Source: Pseudomonas entomophila
Lineage (GTDB): Bacteria > Pseudomonadota > Gammaproteobacteria > Pseudomonadales > Pseudomonadaceae
NCBI RefSeq assembly: GCF_013523125.1
Contig: NZ_JAAMQJ010000007.1
Coordinates: forward strand, 1 to 64,000
Direction: 5' to 3'
Length of the DNA: 64,000 bases
Numbering within the stretch: the first letter of the stretch is position 1; every line of letters begins with the position of its first letter. Below are positions 34,151 through 45,445 of this stretch, in pieces. Position numbers and translations under genes: made by a program. The notes beneath the pieces are model-generated. The model was given only the letters and a program-made list of their open reading frames with translations, did not search any database and was not told the origin of the DNA.

Positions 34151-36217
34151 TCATAAATGCCCGGTGCTGCTGACGATCCGCAACGACAACGCCTCATACG
34201 GGTCCAGGTTGATCTGCACCACCCCATCCTCGCTCAGGTCGCCTTCCACGGTCTCGTTGATCATGTCCACCACCGGCCCCGGCGTGAAGCCGGTCAGCGT
34301 CAGCGGCTCGCTGATGGTCTCGTTGCTGAAGTTCAGCGCCGTGATCTGGATGCCGCGCCCGGCCGGCAACTCATGCACCATCACCAGCAAGCCGGGGCTG
34401 GTCACGTCCGGCACCAGGATCTGCCGGCTGCTGGCGATGCCATACGCCTGACGCACCGCCAGCACCTTCTTGACCATGCAGGCGAACGAGTCGCCCTCGG
34501 CCAGCTGTGCTTCCAGGCTGCCGTACAGCGCGCGTGCACGCGGGATGCCCATCACCGAAGCCTCGGCCTCGGGCGCCGCGCCTGCCAGGTCGTACCCGCC
34601 GCGGTGGATCCAGCGGGTATCGCCGTCGGTCATGCGCTCGGCGACCTGCTCCGGCGCCAGCGGCAAGGCGCCCACCAGATCCCAGCCGGACAAGGCGAAG
34701 ACCCCTGGCTGCATGGCGTTGTACATCACCAGCAGCAGGTGGATCTTCTGGATCAGCTTCAGGTCCTGCGGCCCGATGGCCTCCAGGTCGCGCATGCCCA
34801 GCGCGGCGGTGATGATGCTGACCGTCGTGCAGGACACGCCGTTGGTGACGAAGCGCAGGTTGTACGGGGCATGTTCGCCGGAGAGCAGCTCGTACATCTC
34901 CTCGCGGATGTGCTCGCGCAGGATGCTGCCGGGGAAGGTCTGGCCCTTGTACAGGTACATGTCGTGGGCGTGCAGGGTCCAGAAATGCACCAGCTCGATG
35001 GTCAGCTCGTCATGGTTTTGCAGGGCGTGGATCAACGACGCCGGGTCGATCTCGTAACGGTGCATCTCGTGCAGCATCAGGCGCAGGAACTCGGTGTTGC
35101 CGGTCAGCAAGGCATGCTGGTAGGCCGGGCGCGTGACGAAATCGTAGGACAGGTCGGCGCCGCCCTTGGACATCTGCGCGATGTCGTCCAGCGTCAGGTT
35201 CAGCTCCTGGAAGCTGAAGCCGCCCGCCTTGCGGATCATCCCGCCGAGGATCTGGTTGCCGGTGAGCGACAACGGGTGGCTTTCCGACCAGGCGGTGTCG
35301 TTGGCGCGGATCTCCACGCCGAGGAAGCCGTTGGCGTCCAGGCGCAGCCCGCGCGAGCCCAGGCAGTCGATCGAGTGCAACGCATCGCCGATGATCAGCT
35401 GCTGCGCGGTGAAGCTGGGGTCCAGCCAGTTCAGCGAAGGCTGGCCTTCCTTGAAATAGTGCAGGTAGACCCAGCGCCGCGGCTTGCCGTCGACCCCGAC
35501 CACCACCGGCGTGGCGCTCCAGTCAGTCTCCTTGACGCCCGGCTCGAAGAAGATCACCCGCTGCAACTGGCCGACGATGTAGTGCCGGGCCTTGAGCTCG
35601 TCGCACACGGCTGGCGGCAGGTTGACCGCATCGCGGCCTTCCGGCACCTCCGGCAGCAGGCCCCAGTCCTCTTCGCGGACCTCGACCATGTGGTAGATGC
35701 CGGGGTACGCACCGTGGGCCAGTTCGGCCAGGCGGAAGTCGGCACCCTTGCCGGTGTGCGACGGGATCGAGTCGTCGATGGTCACCGCGTTGTGGGCGGC
35801 GGCGATGCGGCTCATCTGGATGAGTTCCTGCTCGGTGCCGTACAACGGGTCGATGTCGAAGCTGATGCGGTCGAAATTGCCATCCACGCTGGGCGTGAAG
35901 GTTCGGCCACGGATACCGCCGGCGCGCTTGATCGGGCCGGTATGGATGCCCTGCACGCCGATCTCGGACAGCCGCTTCCATAGCTCGGTGTGTCCCAGCG
36001 CCTGGAGCACGCTGTCACCTTCGGCAGCGATGATCGAGTCGGGATAGACCGTCAACCACACCGAGGCGATCTCGATGGCGCGCCGTGGCCGGGCCTCGGC
36101 GTAGGGGTTCATCCACAGCCGGGACTGCCCCGAATACGTCCGGGCCCTGTCCTGGGCCGCCTTGAGCATGGACTGGCTTTCGAGCCACTCCACGTATGCC
36201 TTGTCCGGTGCCGTCAT
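34151..36217 (-). CDS. Divergent TreS-like GH13 family protein, single domain
   Basis: 688 residues. GH13 barrel elements: region I is [11 protein letters not shown] (Ser154 region where Asn is usual), [11 protein letters not shown], region [15 protein letters not shown] (likely nucleophile Asp294), a probable acid/base at Glu338 in SFQELNL, and region [14 protein letters not shown] (residues 400-410). This matches trehalose synthase (maltose-trehalose interconversion) best, but the first strand is unusual ([10 protein letters not shown] rather than YxxxV-F) and no maltokinase domain is fused. Divergent from ppnN. The activity could differ from trehalose synthesis. Confidence 0.83.
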   Translation of the reverse strand: MTAPDKAYVEWLESQSMLKAAQDRARTYSGQSRLWMNPYAEARPRRAIEIASVWLTVYPDSIIAAEGDSVLQALGHTELWKRLSEIGVQGIHTGPIKRAGGIRGRTFTPSVDGNFDRISFDIDPLYGTEQELIQMSRIAAAHNAVTIDDSIPSHTGKGADFRLAELAHGAYPGIYHMVEVREEDWGLLPEVPEGRDAVNLPPAVCDELKARHYIVGQLQRVIFFEPGVKETDWSATPVVVGVDGKPRRWVYLHYFKEGQPSLNWLDPSFTAQQLIIGDALHSIDCLGSRGLRLDANGFLGVEIRANDTAWSESHPLSLTGNQILGGMIRKAGGFSFQELNLTLDDIAQMSKGGADLSYDFVTRPAYQHALLTGNTEFLRLMLHEMHRYEIDPASLIHALQNHDELTIELVHFWTLHAHDMYLYKGQTFPGSILREHIREEMYELLSGEHAPYNLRFVTNGVSCTTVSIITAALGMRDLEAIGPQDLKLIQKIHLLLVMYNAMQPGVFALSGWDLVGALPLAPEQVAERMTDGDTRWIHRGGYDLAGAAPEAEASVMGIPRARALYGSLEAQLAEGDSFACMVKKVLAVRQAYGIASSRQILVPDVTSPGLLVMVHELPAGRGIQITALNFSNETISEPLTLTGFTPGPVVDMINETVEGDLSEDGVVQINLDPYEALSLRIVSSTGHL

Positions 36218-36402
36218 CTAACCCCTCCGGTGTCTGCGAATGACCGTGTCCAAGACTCTAGACGGCACGGCCGGGCAAACGTTCTGACGACTTGGCGAGC
36301 GGCGCTGGCGCGCTTTTCGCCTGCCCCCTCGTTGTCGCACGGATTTAGCGGTATGGTGAAGCCATGGAAAGAAAGGATGTTCATCCGCACAGGAAACCCA
36401 GC

Positions 36403-37776
36403 ATGCTCCAACGCAACGTCATCAATGCCTCCATCAGCCCCAAAGGCAGCCTGGAAACCTTGTCACAACGTGAAGTCCAGCAACTGAGTCAATTCGGCAG
36501 TGGCAGTCTGTACACGCTGTTCCGTCAATGCGTGCTGGCCATCCTCAACACCGGCGCCCACGTCGACAACGCCAAGACCATCCTCGAGGCCTACCAGGAC
36601 TTCGACGTGCGCATTCACCAGCAGGACCGTGGCGTGCGCCTGGAGCTGCTCAACGCCCCGGCGGCCGCGTTCGTCGACGGCGAAATGATCGCCAGCACCC
36701 GCGAAATGCTGTTCTGCGCCCTGCGCGACATCGTCTACACCGAAAGCGAACTGGCCAGCCAGCGGATCGACCTGGACAGCTCGCAAGGCATCACCGACTA
36801 CGTCTTCCACCTGCTGCGCAACGCCCGCACCCTGCGGCCGGGCGTGGAGCCCAAGCTGGTGGTGTGCTGGGGCGGTCACTCGATCAGCAGCGAGGAGTAC
36901 CAGTACACCAAGAAGGTCGGCCATGAACTGGGGCTGCGCAAGCTGGACATCTGCACCGGCTGCGGCCCGGGCGTGATGAAGGGCCCGATGAAGGGCGCGA
37001 CCATCGCCCACGCCAAGCAGCGCATGCACGGCAGCCGCTACCTGGGCCTGACCGAACCGGGCATCATCGCCGCCGAAGCGCCCAACCCGATCGTCAACGA
37101 ACTGGTGATCCTGCCGGACATCGAAAAGCGCCTGGAAGCCTTCGTGCGCGTCGGCCACGGCATCATCATCTTCCCCGGTGGCGCGGGCACGGCCGAGGAG
37201 TTCCTGTACCTGCTCGGCATCCTGATGCACCCGGAAAACCACGACCTGCCCTTCCCGGTGATTCTCACCGGCCCGCGCAGTGCCGAGCCGTTCCTGCGCC
37301 AGCTTCACGATTTCGTCGGCGCGACCCTGGGCGAGGCCGCGCAGCGGCACTACACGATGGTCATCGACGACCCGGCCCAGGTGGCCCGGCAGATGGTCGA
37401 AGGGCTCAAGACGGTCAAGCAGTTCCGCCGCGAGCGCAACGACGCGTTCCACTTCAACTGGTTGCTCAGGATCGAGGAAAGCTTCCAGCGCCCGTTCGAC
37501 CCGACCCACGAAAACATGGCCAACCTGGCCTTGCGCCGCGACCTGCCGCCCCACGAGCTGGCCGCGAACCTGCGCCGGGCGTTCTCCGGGATCGTCGCGG
37601 GGAACGTGAAGGACAAGGGCATCCGTCTGATCGAAGAACACGGGCCGTACCAGATCCGCGGCGACAGCGCGGTGCTCGATCCACTGGGACGATTGCTGCA
37701 GGCGTTCGTCGAGCAGCACCGCATGAAATTGCCCGGTGGCGCGGCCTATGTGCCGTGCTACCAAGTCGCGACCTGA
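36403..37776 (+). CDS. ppnN: PpnN (YgdH) pyrimidine/purine nucleotide 5'-monophosphate nucleosidase
   Basis: 457 residues from the ATG at 36403 (family start MLQRNVINASISPKGSLETLSQREV; AGGA upstream). An N-terminal regulatory domain is followed by the LOG/Rossmann core with CWGGHSISSEEYQYTKKVGHELG, CTGCGPGVMKGPMKGA and the PGGAGTAEE motif. PpnN cleaves nucleoside 5'-monophosphates to base and ribose 5-phosphate and in E. coli is activated by (p)ppGpp. Length equals the E. coli protein. Monocistronic. Confidence 0.94.
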   Translation: MLQRNVINASISPKGSLETLSQREVQQLSQFGSGSLYTLFRQCVLAILNTGAHVDNAKTILEAYQDFDVRIHQQDRGVRLELLNAPAAAFVDGEMIASTREMLFCALRDIVYTESELASQRIDLDSSQGITDYVFHLLRNARTLRPGVEPKLVVCWGGHSISSEEYQYTKKVGHELGLRKLDICTGCGPGVMKGPMKGATIAHAKQRMHGSRYLGLTEPGIIAAEAPNPIVNELVILPDIEKRLEAFVRVGHGIIIFPGGAGTAEEFLYLLGILMHPENHDLPFPVILTGPRSAEPFLRQLHDFVGATLGEAAQRHYTMVIDDPAQVARQMVEGLKTVKQFRRERNDAFHFNWLLRIEESFQRPFDPTHENMANLALRRDLPPHELAANLRRAFSGIVAGNVKDKGIRLIEEHGPYQIRGDSAVLDPLGRLLQAFVEQHRMKLPGGAAYVPCYQVAT

Positions 37777-38043
37777 GTCTCAGGGTGGACCGGTGCTGAA
37801 CGCAGCGCCGGTCCACGGTCAGGCCCTGCGTTCGCCAGGGGCCGTTGCATCCATCACACCGACGCGCAGGACGTTCATGCCTGATCGATGGCGCTCGTCC
37901 TTCGAAAGACCTCTCCCTCGCCATTGATCGCCACTGCCTACATTCGGTGAAACCTGTCCTCTCGCCCACCGGTCGGCATGCATAAGCACGCCCCCAGCCC
38001 AGGCCGCTCCGTGGCCACGGAATACACCCGCGAGGACGCTCAG

Positions 38044-39327
38044 ATGACCTGCAAGCCCCCAGAACTCAACCGTCGTAGCCTGTGCAAATGGATGGCCGTC
38101 GGTGCTTCCACCGCGGCCCTTGCGCCGCAGGTCATGGCCCAGGCCTACACGCCACCGACACCGGTGGACGTCGGCACGGTGGAAGGAGGACAGGTGAAGT
38201 TTCCAGCCTGGCGCGGGCCTGCCGACTCGCCCTCCTCGCCGCCGCCTGCGCCGCTGCCACCCGAACAGCGCGTGGGTTTCGCCATCGTCGGGTTGGGCCG
38301 ATTGTCGCTCGAAGAAATTCTTCCGGCCTTCGCCCAGTCGCTCTACGCCAAACCGGTGGCGCTGGTTTCCGGCACCCCGGACAAGCTGCAGGCGGTGGCC
38401 AAGCAATACGGCATCAAGCCCGAAGCCTGCTACAGCTACCAGGACTTCGACCGTATCCGCGACAACCCCGACGTGCAGGTGGTGTATATCGTCCTGCCCA
38501 ACGCCATGCACCACGCATTCTGCGAACGCGCCGCCAAGGCCGGCAAGCATGTGCTGACCGAAAAGCCGATGGCGATCAGCTCCCAGCAGGGCCAGGCGAT
38601 GGTCGAGGTGTGCCGTCAGGCCAAGGTCAAGCTGATGGTCGCCTACCGTATCCAGTACGAACCCTACAACCTGCACGTCAAACAGCGCGTGCGCGACAAA
38701 AAGCACGGGCGCCTGGTGGCCTACCACGGCGTCAACACGCAGACCGTGGCCCAGGATGGCGAACGCCAGTGGCGCCACAAGAAGGACATGGCCGGCGGTG
38801 GTTCGCTGGTGGACATCGGTCTGTACTGCCTCAATACGGCCCGTTTCATCACCGGCGAGGAACCGATCGAGGTCTATGCCAGCGTGTATTCCCCCGCAGG
38901 CGATCCGCGTTTCGCCGAAGTCGAGGAAACGGTCCAGTTCACCTTGCGCTTCCCGTCGCACACGGTCGCCAACTGCCTGACCAGTTATGGCGGTCGCGAC
39001 GACAAGTACCAGCGCCTGAACCTGGAAACCGCCGTGCTCGACATGCCCAATGCCTTCGCCTATCAAGGCCAGCGCTTGTCGGTCATCGAACGCGCGGACG
39101 ACGCCACGCGCAATGGCGAGATCACCTTGCAACCGAAGAACCAGTTCACCCAGGAGCTCGATCACATGGCCGACTGTGTGCTGCACGACCGCGAGCCGCA
39201 TACGCCGGGTGAAGAAGGGGTGCAGGACCATAAACTGATGGAAGCCATCTACGAGAGCGCCCGTACCGGTCAGCCGGTCAGGCTGCCGGTGGTGGAAGGC
39301 CTGGATCGGTTCCGAGGTAAGGCGTGA
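38044..39327 (+). CDS. Tat-exported Gfo/Idh/MocA oxidoreductase (glucose-fructose oxidoreductase-like)
   Basis: 427 residues from the ATG at 38044 (GAGGA upstream). The N-terminus has a twin-arginine signal (LNRRSLCKWM) and a Pro-rich linker (residues about 60-75), then the Rossmann domain GFAIVGLGRLSLEEILPAF and HVLTEKPMAI with the EKP motif; the substrate domain has GGSLVDIGLYCLNTARFITGEEP. The layout is that of Zymomonas glucose-fructose oxidoreductase, a periplasmic enzyme with tightly bound NADP. Its stop overlaps the start of the alpha/beta hydrolase gene. Confidence 0.9.
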   Translation: MTCKPPELNRRSLCKWMAVGASTAALAPQVMAQAYTPPTPVDVGTVEGGQVKFPAWRGPADSPSSPPPAPLPPEQRVGFAIVGLGRLSLEEILPAFAQSLYAKPVALVSGTPDKLQAVAKQYGIKPEACYSYQDFDRIRDNPDVQVVYIVLPNAMHHAFCERAAKAGKHVLTEKPMAISSQQGQAMVEVCRQAKVKLMVAYRIQYEPYNLHVKQRVRDKKHGRLVAYHGVNTQTVAQDGERQWRHKKDMAGGGSLVDIGLYCLNTARFITGEEPIEVYASVYSPAGDPRFAEVEETVQFTLRFPSHTVANCLTSYGGRDDKYQRLNLETAVLDMPNAFAYQGQRLSVIERADDATRNGEITLQPKNQFTQELDHMADCVLHDREPHTPGEEGVQDHKLMEAIYESARTGQPVRLPVVEGLDRFRGKA

Positions 39328-40256
39328 TGACCGAGCGAAACCTGCAGCGGATTCAGGCCGGTGTGCTGAGCGTCGCCTACCGTGACGAAGGTCCGCGGGA
39401 TGCACCCGTGGCGGTGTTGCTTCACGGCTTTCCCTATGATGTCCATGCCTACGACGAGGTGGTGCCGCGCCTGACCGCGCAGGGCCTGCGTTGTGTGGTG
39501 CCGTTTCTGCGCGGTTATGGCGGTACGCGGTTTCTCGAGCCGACTACCCCACGCTCAGGTGAGCAGGCCGCGCTGGGAGCCGACTTGCTCGCCTTGCTCG
39601 ATGCCCTGGCGATCGAGCGTGCGGTGCTGGGCGGCTACGACTGGGGCGGTCGGGCCGCCTGCGTGGTCGCAGCCTTGTGGCCCGAGCGGGTCCTGGGCCT
39701 GGTCAGTGCCGAGCCGGGTTACAACATCCAGCACATCGCAACGGCGGGTCGCCCGATGGAGCCTGAAGCCGAACACCGCCTGTGGTACCAGTACTACCTG
39801 CACGGCGAACGCGGCAAAGCAGGGTTGCAGGCGCATCGTCATGCCTTCTGCCAACTGCTGTGGCGCCAGTGGTCACCGTCCTGGGCCTTCGACGAAGCGA
39901 CCTACGCCGCCACCGCACAGGCCTTCGAGCATCCGGACTTCGTCGAGGTGGTGACCCATTCGTACCGCCACCGCTTCGGCCTGGTGGCCGGGGACCCTGC
40001 CTACCGGTCCCTCGAGGCGCACTTGGCGCTACAGCCGACGATCGAGGTGCCCAGTCTGCTGTTGGCGGGTGCCGACGATGGGGTGGCGCCCGTGCAGCGC
40101 GATGCGGACGCACGCCGTGGCTTTCGCCAGGTGCTGCAACGACGGGTACTGCCGGGCATTGGCCACAACATTCCACAAGAAGCACCTGAGGCCTTTGCCG
40201 ACGCGATCACCGCTCTCTTCACTCACACAAGGGTAACGCTGCCATGGACCCGATAA
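39327..40256 (+). CDS. Alpha/beta hydrolase, haloalkane dehalogenase/epoxide hydrolase type
   Basis: 309 residues; ATG at 39327 overlaps the upstream TGA, with AGGTAAGG before it. HGFPYDVHAYDEVVPRL (oxyanion HGFP), nucleophile Asp in GGYDWGGRAA, acid region GADDGVAP and catalytic His in GIGHNIPQEAPEAFADAI. No signal peptide. Substrate unknown; coupling to the exported oxidoreductase suggests a joint pathway, perhaps for a sugar lactone or ester, which is inference only. A small gene overlaps its last 13 bases. Confidence 0.88.
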   Translation: MTERNLQRIQAGVLSVAYRDEGPRDAPVAVLLHGFPYDVHAYDEVVPRLTAQGLRCVVPFLRGYGGTRFLEPTTPRSGEQAALGADLLALLDALAIERAVLGGYDWGGRAACVVAALWPERVLGLVSAEPGYNIQHIATAGRPMEPEAEHRLWYQYYLHGERGKAGLQAHRHAFCQLLWRQWSPSWAFDEATYAATAQAFEHPDFVEVVTHSYRHRFGLVAGDPAYRSLEAHLALQPTIEVPSLLLAGADDGVAPVQRDADARRGFRQVLQRRVLPGIGHNIPQEAPEAFADAITALFTHTRVTLPWTR

Positions 40257-40474
40257 GCGCATTGGATGACAACCTGGCCCGTATCGCCCGTCTGGTTGAA
40301 CAGTTGGAACAGCAGCTGGCGCCCTGCCCGGTTTCGCAGATGCGCCTCTACGCCTGGGTGGCCGAATGGACCCGCACCGCCGATGGCTTGCGTGCTGCCG
40401 AGCAGTTGCTGCCCAAGCTGCCACAAGCGCTGTGCGACGACTATCTGGCCTGGGTGCACGGCGGTGCTCACTGA
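40244..40474 (+). CDS. Small hypothetical protein overlapping the hydrolase gene
   Basis: 76 residues starting at the ATG at 40244, which has AAGGGTAA upstream, in a frame overlapping the last 13 bases of the hydrolase gene. The product is helical and Leu/Gln-rich (DDNLARIARLVEQLEQQLAPCP, then AEWTRTADGLRAAEQLLPKLPQALCDDYLAWV). No family recognised. The overlap and ribosome site favour a real, translationally coupled gene. Confidence 0.65.
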   Translation: MDPISALDDNLARIARLVEQLEQQLAPCPVSQMRLYAWVAEWTRTADGLRAAEQLLPKLPQALCDDYLAWVHGGAH

Positions 40475-40556
40475 GGTGCGCGCCTGGCAGGCTCCACGCT
40501 TGAACTCTGTCGGGCGTGCGCGTCTCTAACGCTTAACCGAACACTGGAGAGCCAGC

Positions 40557-40778
40557 ATGAGCGATGACAAAGACACCTCGCAACGCCCGAACGACGCCGT
40601 CCCGACCGATGTCGATGGCAAAGAGGTCAACGTGGCCGAACGCGTGATGCGCGAAGACCGTGGCGCGGTCAGGACCGCCGGTGAAGTGGTGCCGCCCGTA
40701 GGCACCAAGGTGATGGAGCAGAACACCGAAGCCCTCAATGAAAAGACGGCCGAGGTGGAGCGCAAGCTCAACCGCTGA
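40557..40778 (+). CDS. Small hydrophilic hypothetical protein
   Basis: 73 residues with GGAGAG before the ATG. Very rich in Asp, Glu, Lys, Arg and Val (MSDDKDTSQRPNDAVPTDVDG; later VMEQNTEALNEKTAEVERKLNR), no Cys, Trp or Tyr: likely soluble and partly disordered, like stress-related small Pseudomonas proteins. No domain recognised. Unlinked to its neighbours by overlap. Confidence 0.7.
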   Translation: MSDDKDTSQRPNDAVPTDVDGKEVNVAERVMREDRGAVRTAGEVVPPVGTKVMEQNTEALNEKTAEVERKLNR

Positions 40779-40888
40779 CGCCCGCGCGCCATGCTGCCTG
40801 TAGGGCCATGGCGCTTATTCCTACCGCAGCTCTCGCCATCACCTTTTGACAGCCTGCGCCCTCCCTGTAATGACAGCGGCGAAGATTC

Positions 40889-41105
40889 GGCCCTCATCGT
40901 CGGCAAGCCGACTCCCACACCGGCCTGGTTGCCAGGGCCACCTCCATTTACCTGCCGATCCGCGATCGTCCAAGACTTTTGCGAGAGCACGCTTGCCAAC
41001 GATGACAGCAGTGCAGGCACTGCCCCAGACCACCTGAAGCCCTCGATCGCCCAGCCTACCCGTGGGAGCTGGCTTGCCAGCGATGACGGCGGTGCAGGCA
41101 CTGCT
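40889..41105. repeat. Degenerate REP cluster, type B
   Basis: Several decayed copies: CATCGTCGGCAAGCCGACTC, GCACGCTTGCCAACGATGAC and TGGGAGCTGGCTTGCCAGCG, in alternating orientations. No gene is evident between 40779 and 41161. Confidence 0.7.
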
Positions 41106-41161
41106 AGATGTTAAGCATGCCGCAGCAATCTGCCCATCCACTCACCTTGACCAGATCCGTT

Positions 41162-41305
41162 TCAGGACGGCATCTCGTCCTGCACGTCCTCGTCCTCCGG
41201 CTCATTCTCGTTGACCTGCCGACGCGAGGCCGGTTTTTCCGGGTCGTTGATGAAGGGAACGCCACTCGGGCCTTGCTCTTCGGTACCAGCTGTTTCGGGG
41301 TTCAT
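41162..41305 (-). CDS. Very small acidic hypothetical protein
   Basis: 47 residues from the ATG at 41305, with AAGGAAAA eight bases upstream; the frame is open further upstream but without a site. Composition is dominated by Glu, Asp, Pro and Asn (MNPETAGTEEQGPSGVPFIN ... NENEPEDEDVQDEMPS). Reminiscent of small, disordered stress proteins of pseudomonads. Function unknown. Confidence 0.65.
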   Translation of the reverse strand: MNPETAGTEEQGPSGVPFINDPEKPASRRQVNENEPEDEDVQDEMPS

Positions 41306-41532
41306 GGGGTTTTCCTTTTCTGTGAGATGCCAATCCATTGGAACCTGGGAAGCCGGTAGTGGTTCGCACTCCCTGCACGACGCATAGTCTTCATCCCTTT
41401 CTATGCACACGATGGTTATCAGCATAGGCCCGACAGGCATTTTACAAAGTGTTTCGAATCGTCCTAAGGTGCCTACCTTGTCCTGGGCACCGCCTCGTGC
41501 GCAGCCCTTCACTCCAGATCACGAGCCTTCCC

Positions 41533-42042
41533 ATGACCGTCCATGCCCTCGAACGCCCGACCGCTCCGCTGCTCGACCCTACCGCCTTCAAGCAGGCCAT
41601 GCGCAATACCGCCGCCTCGGTGAACGTGATCACCTGCGCCGCTGACGACGGCGACTATGGCATGACCGCCACGGCCTTCACCTCGATCACCGCCGACCCA
41701 CCGACGGTGCTGATCGCCATCAACCAGTCGGCGAGCCTGCACGCCCACCTGCTTGCGCAGCGGCGCTTCTGCGTCAACGTGCTCCGCGCCGACGCCCAGG
41801 AGCTGGCCAGCGACTTCGCCGGGCGCCTGCCACCTGAACAGCGCTTCGGCGAACACGCCTGGCACCGCCTGCCCAGCGGCAATCCGGCACTGGAGGCGAG
41901 CAGCGCCGGGTTCGACTGCGAGGTGCGCGAGTTGTCCCAGGTCGGTTCGCACCTGGTGATCATTGCCGAGGTGCAGCATTGCTGGCACTCGGCGCATGCG
42001 CCGTTGCTGTATTCCAATGGGCGGTATGGGCAGTTTGCGTGA
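41533..42042 (+). CDS. Flavin reductase-like FMN-binding protein (HpaC family)
   Basis: 169 residues from the ATG at 41533. Typical split-barrel features: FKQAMRNTAASVNVITCAADDGDYGMTATAFTSITADPPTVLIAINQSASLH, FCVNVLRADAQELASDF and GSHLVIIAEVQ. Family members supply reduced flavin to two-component monooxygenases. No monooxygenase gene is adjacent, so the partner must be elsewhere. The ribosome site is weak; the longer frame from 41449 has none. Confidence 0.88.
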   Translation: MTVHALERPTAPLLDPTAFKQAMRNTAASVNVITCAADDGDYGMTATAFTSITADPPTVLIAINQSASLHAHLLAQRRFCVNVLRADAQELASDFAGRLPPEQRFGEHAWHRLPSGNPALEASSAGFDCEVRELSQVGSHLVIIAEVQHCWHSAHAPLLYSNGRYGQFA

Positions 42043-42272
42043 GCATGGGTCGAGCCTGAACGGACGGCAGCGCTGAGCTGGCGGCCCTTGGCAGGGCCGT
42101 GAATTCCGCCACGCCGAAACCGCAGGTCCCCACGACTCACTTCCCTCTGAAGCGCTTATGTCCTAGCATCGACCCGGTATCTTCGGCCAGAGACGTGCCC
42201 ACCGCACGTTGTCTCCCTCTGTCACGAACGCAGCACGACGTGGCGCCAGCACCCATCGGATCGGGAGCCTCC

Positions 42273-43906
<1,634 letters not shown>

Positions 43907-44002
43907 TCCGCTTTCCACGCCGCCAGCTGCATCTGTACTGCGCGGCATCGGCGGGGCATAGTGCGGTCATCTTTCTCCGCCCCGTCGCCCCAGAGCCTGC
44001 CC

Positions 44003-45424
44003 ATGAAACGCTACGAACGCTTCGCCGACGACATCGCCGAACTGATCCGCTCCGGCGTGCTTGGCCCTGGCCAGCGAGTGCCCTCGGTGCGTTACGCCAG
44101 CCAGGCGCATGGGGTCAGCCCTTCGACGGTGTTCCAGGCCTACTACCTGCTCGAACGCCGCGGCCTGATCCGCGCCCGACCGCGCTCGGGCTACTATGTC
44201 AACGCGCACCCGGCGCAGCCCTTCCACGAGCCGTCGCAACCCACGCCGACCCGCCAGTCCACCGAGGTCGACGTCAGCGACCTGGTGTTCTCCATCCTCG
44301 ACTCGATGAAGGACCCGGCCACCGTGCCCTTCGGCTCGGCCTTCCCCCGCCCGACGCTGTTCCCGTTGCAGCGCCTGGCGCGTTCGCTGGCCAGCGCCAG
44401 CCGGGCCATGGATCCGCGTGTGGTGGTCACCGACCTGTCGCCGGGCAACCCGCACCTGCGTCGGCAGATCGCCCTGCGCTACATGGTCGGCGGGCTGGTG
44501 CTGCCCATCGAAGAGCTGCTGATCACCAACGGCGCGCTGGAAGCGTTGAACCTGTGCCTGCAGGCCGTCACCGTGCCGGGCGACCTGGTGGCGATCGAGG
44601 CGCCGGCCTTCTACGCCTGCCTGCAGATACTCGAGCGCCTGAAGCTCAAGGCCATCGAGATCCCGGTGCACCCCCGCGAAGGCATGGACTTGGACGCCTT
44701 GTCGCAGGCCCTGCAGAGCCACCCGATCAAGGCGGTGTGGAGCATGACCAACTTCCAGAACCCGATGGGCGCGAGCATGCCCGAGGCGCGCAAGCGGGCG
44801 CTGGTGGCGTTGCTGCGCGAGCATCAGGTGCCACTGATCGAGGACGATGTCTACGCCGAGCTGTACTACGCGGCGCAGGCGCCCAAGCCGGCCAAGGCAT
44901 TCGACACCGAGGGGCTGGTGCTGCACTGCGGCTCGTTCGCCAAGAGCCTGGCGCCGGGCTACCGCATCGGCTGGGTGGCGGCCGGGCGGTTCGCACCCCA
45001 GGTCGAGCGGCTCAAGCTGATGACCTCGCTGTGCGCCTCGATGCCGGCCCAGGCGGCCATCGCCGATTATCTGCAGCACGGTGGCTACGACCGACACCTG
45101 CGACGCCTGCGCCATGCCCTGGAAAGCCAGCAGGCCAGCATGCGCGCGGCAGTGGCGCGGTACTTCCCGTCCCAGACGCGGGTCAGCCAGCCCAGTGGTG
45201 GGTACTTCCTGTGGCTGGAGCTGCCCGAACAGGTGGACTCGCTCGCGCTGTTTCGCATCGCCCTGGCCCAGGGCATCAGCCTGGCGCCCGGGCCGATCTT
45301 CTCGCCGACCCGAGGGTTCGCCCATTGCATCCGGTTGAACTACGGCATGCCGTGGACGCCCGTCGAGGAGCAGGCCATGGCGACCCTCGGGCAGATCATC
45401 CGCTCGCTGCTGGACAAGGCCTGA
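44003..45424 (+). CDS. MocR-type GntR regulator with aminotransferase domain
   Basis: 473 residues from the ATG at 44003. N-terminal winged helix (YERFADDIAELIRSGVLGPGQRVPSVRYASQAHGVSPSTVFQAYYLLERRGLIRARPRSGYYV) joined to a fold-type I aminotransferase domain with the PLP-lysine region HCGSFAKSLAPGYRIGW and the NFQNPMGASMP segment. MocR/PdxR-type regulators bind PLP and control nearby metabolic genes. The neighbours (frameshifted ABC-F gene upstream, lexA2 downstream) do not reveal its target; it may be autoregulatory. Confidence 0.91.
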   Translation: MKRYERFADDIAELIRSGVLGPGQRVPSVRYASQAHGVSPSTVFQAYYLLERRGLIRARPRSGYYVNAHPAQPFHEPSQPTPTRQSTEVDVSDLVFSILDSMKDPATVPFGSAFPRPTLFPLQRLARSLASASRAMDPRVVVTDLSPGNPHLRRQIALRYMVGGLVLPIEELLITNGALEALNLCLQAVTVPGDLVAIEAPAFYACLQILERLKLKAIEIPVHPREGMDLDALSQALQSHPIKAVWSMTNFQNPMGASMPEARKRALVALLREHQVPLIEDDVYAELYYAAQAPKPAKAFDTEGLVLHCGSFAKSLAPGYRIGWVAAGRFAPQVERLKLMTSLCASMPAQAAIADYLQHGGYDRHLRRLRHALESQQASMRAAVARYFPSQTRVSQPSGGYFLWLELPEQVDSLALFRIALAQGISLAPGPIFSPTRGFAHCIRLNYGMPWTPVEEQAMATLGQIIRSLLDKA

Positions 45425-45445
45425 CCTCGCTCGCCGGCGGCGCGG

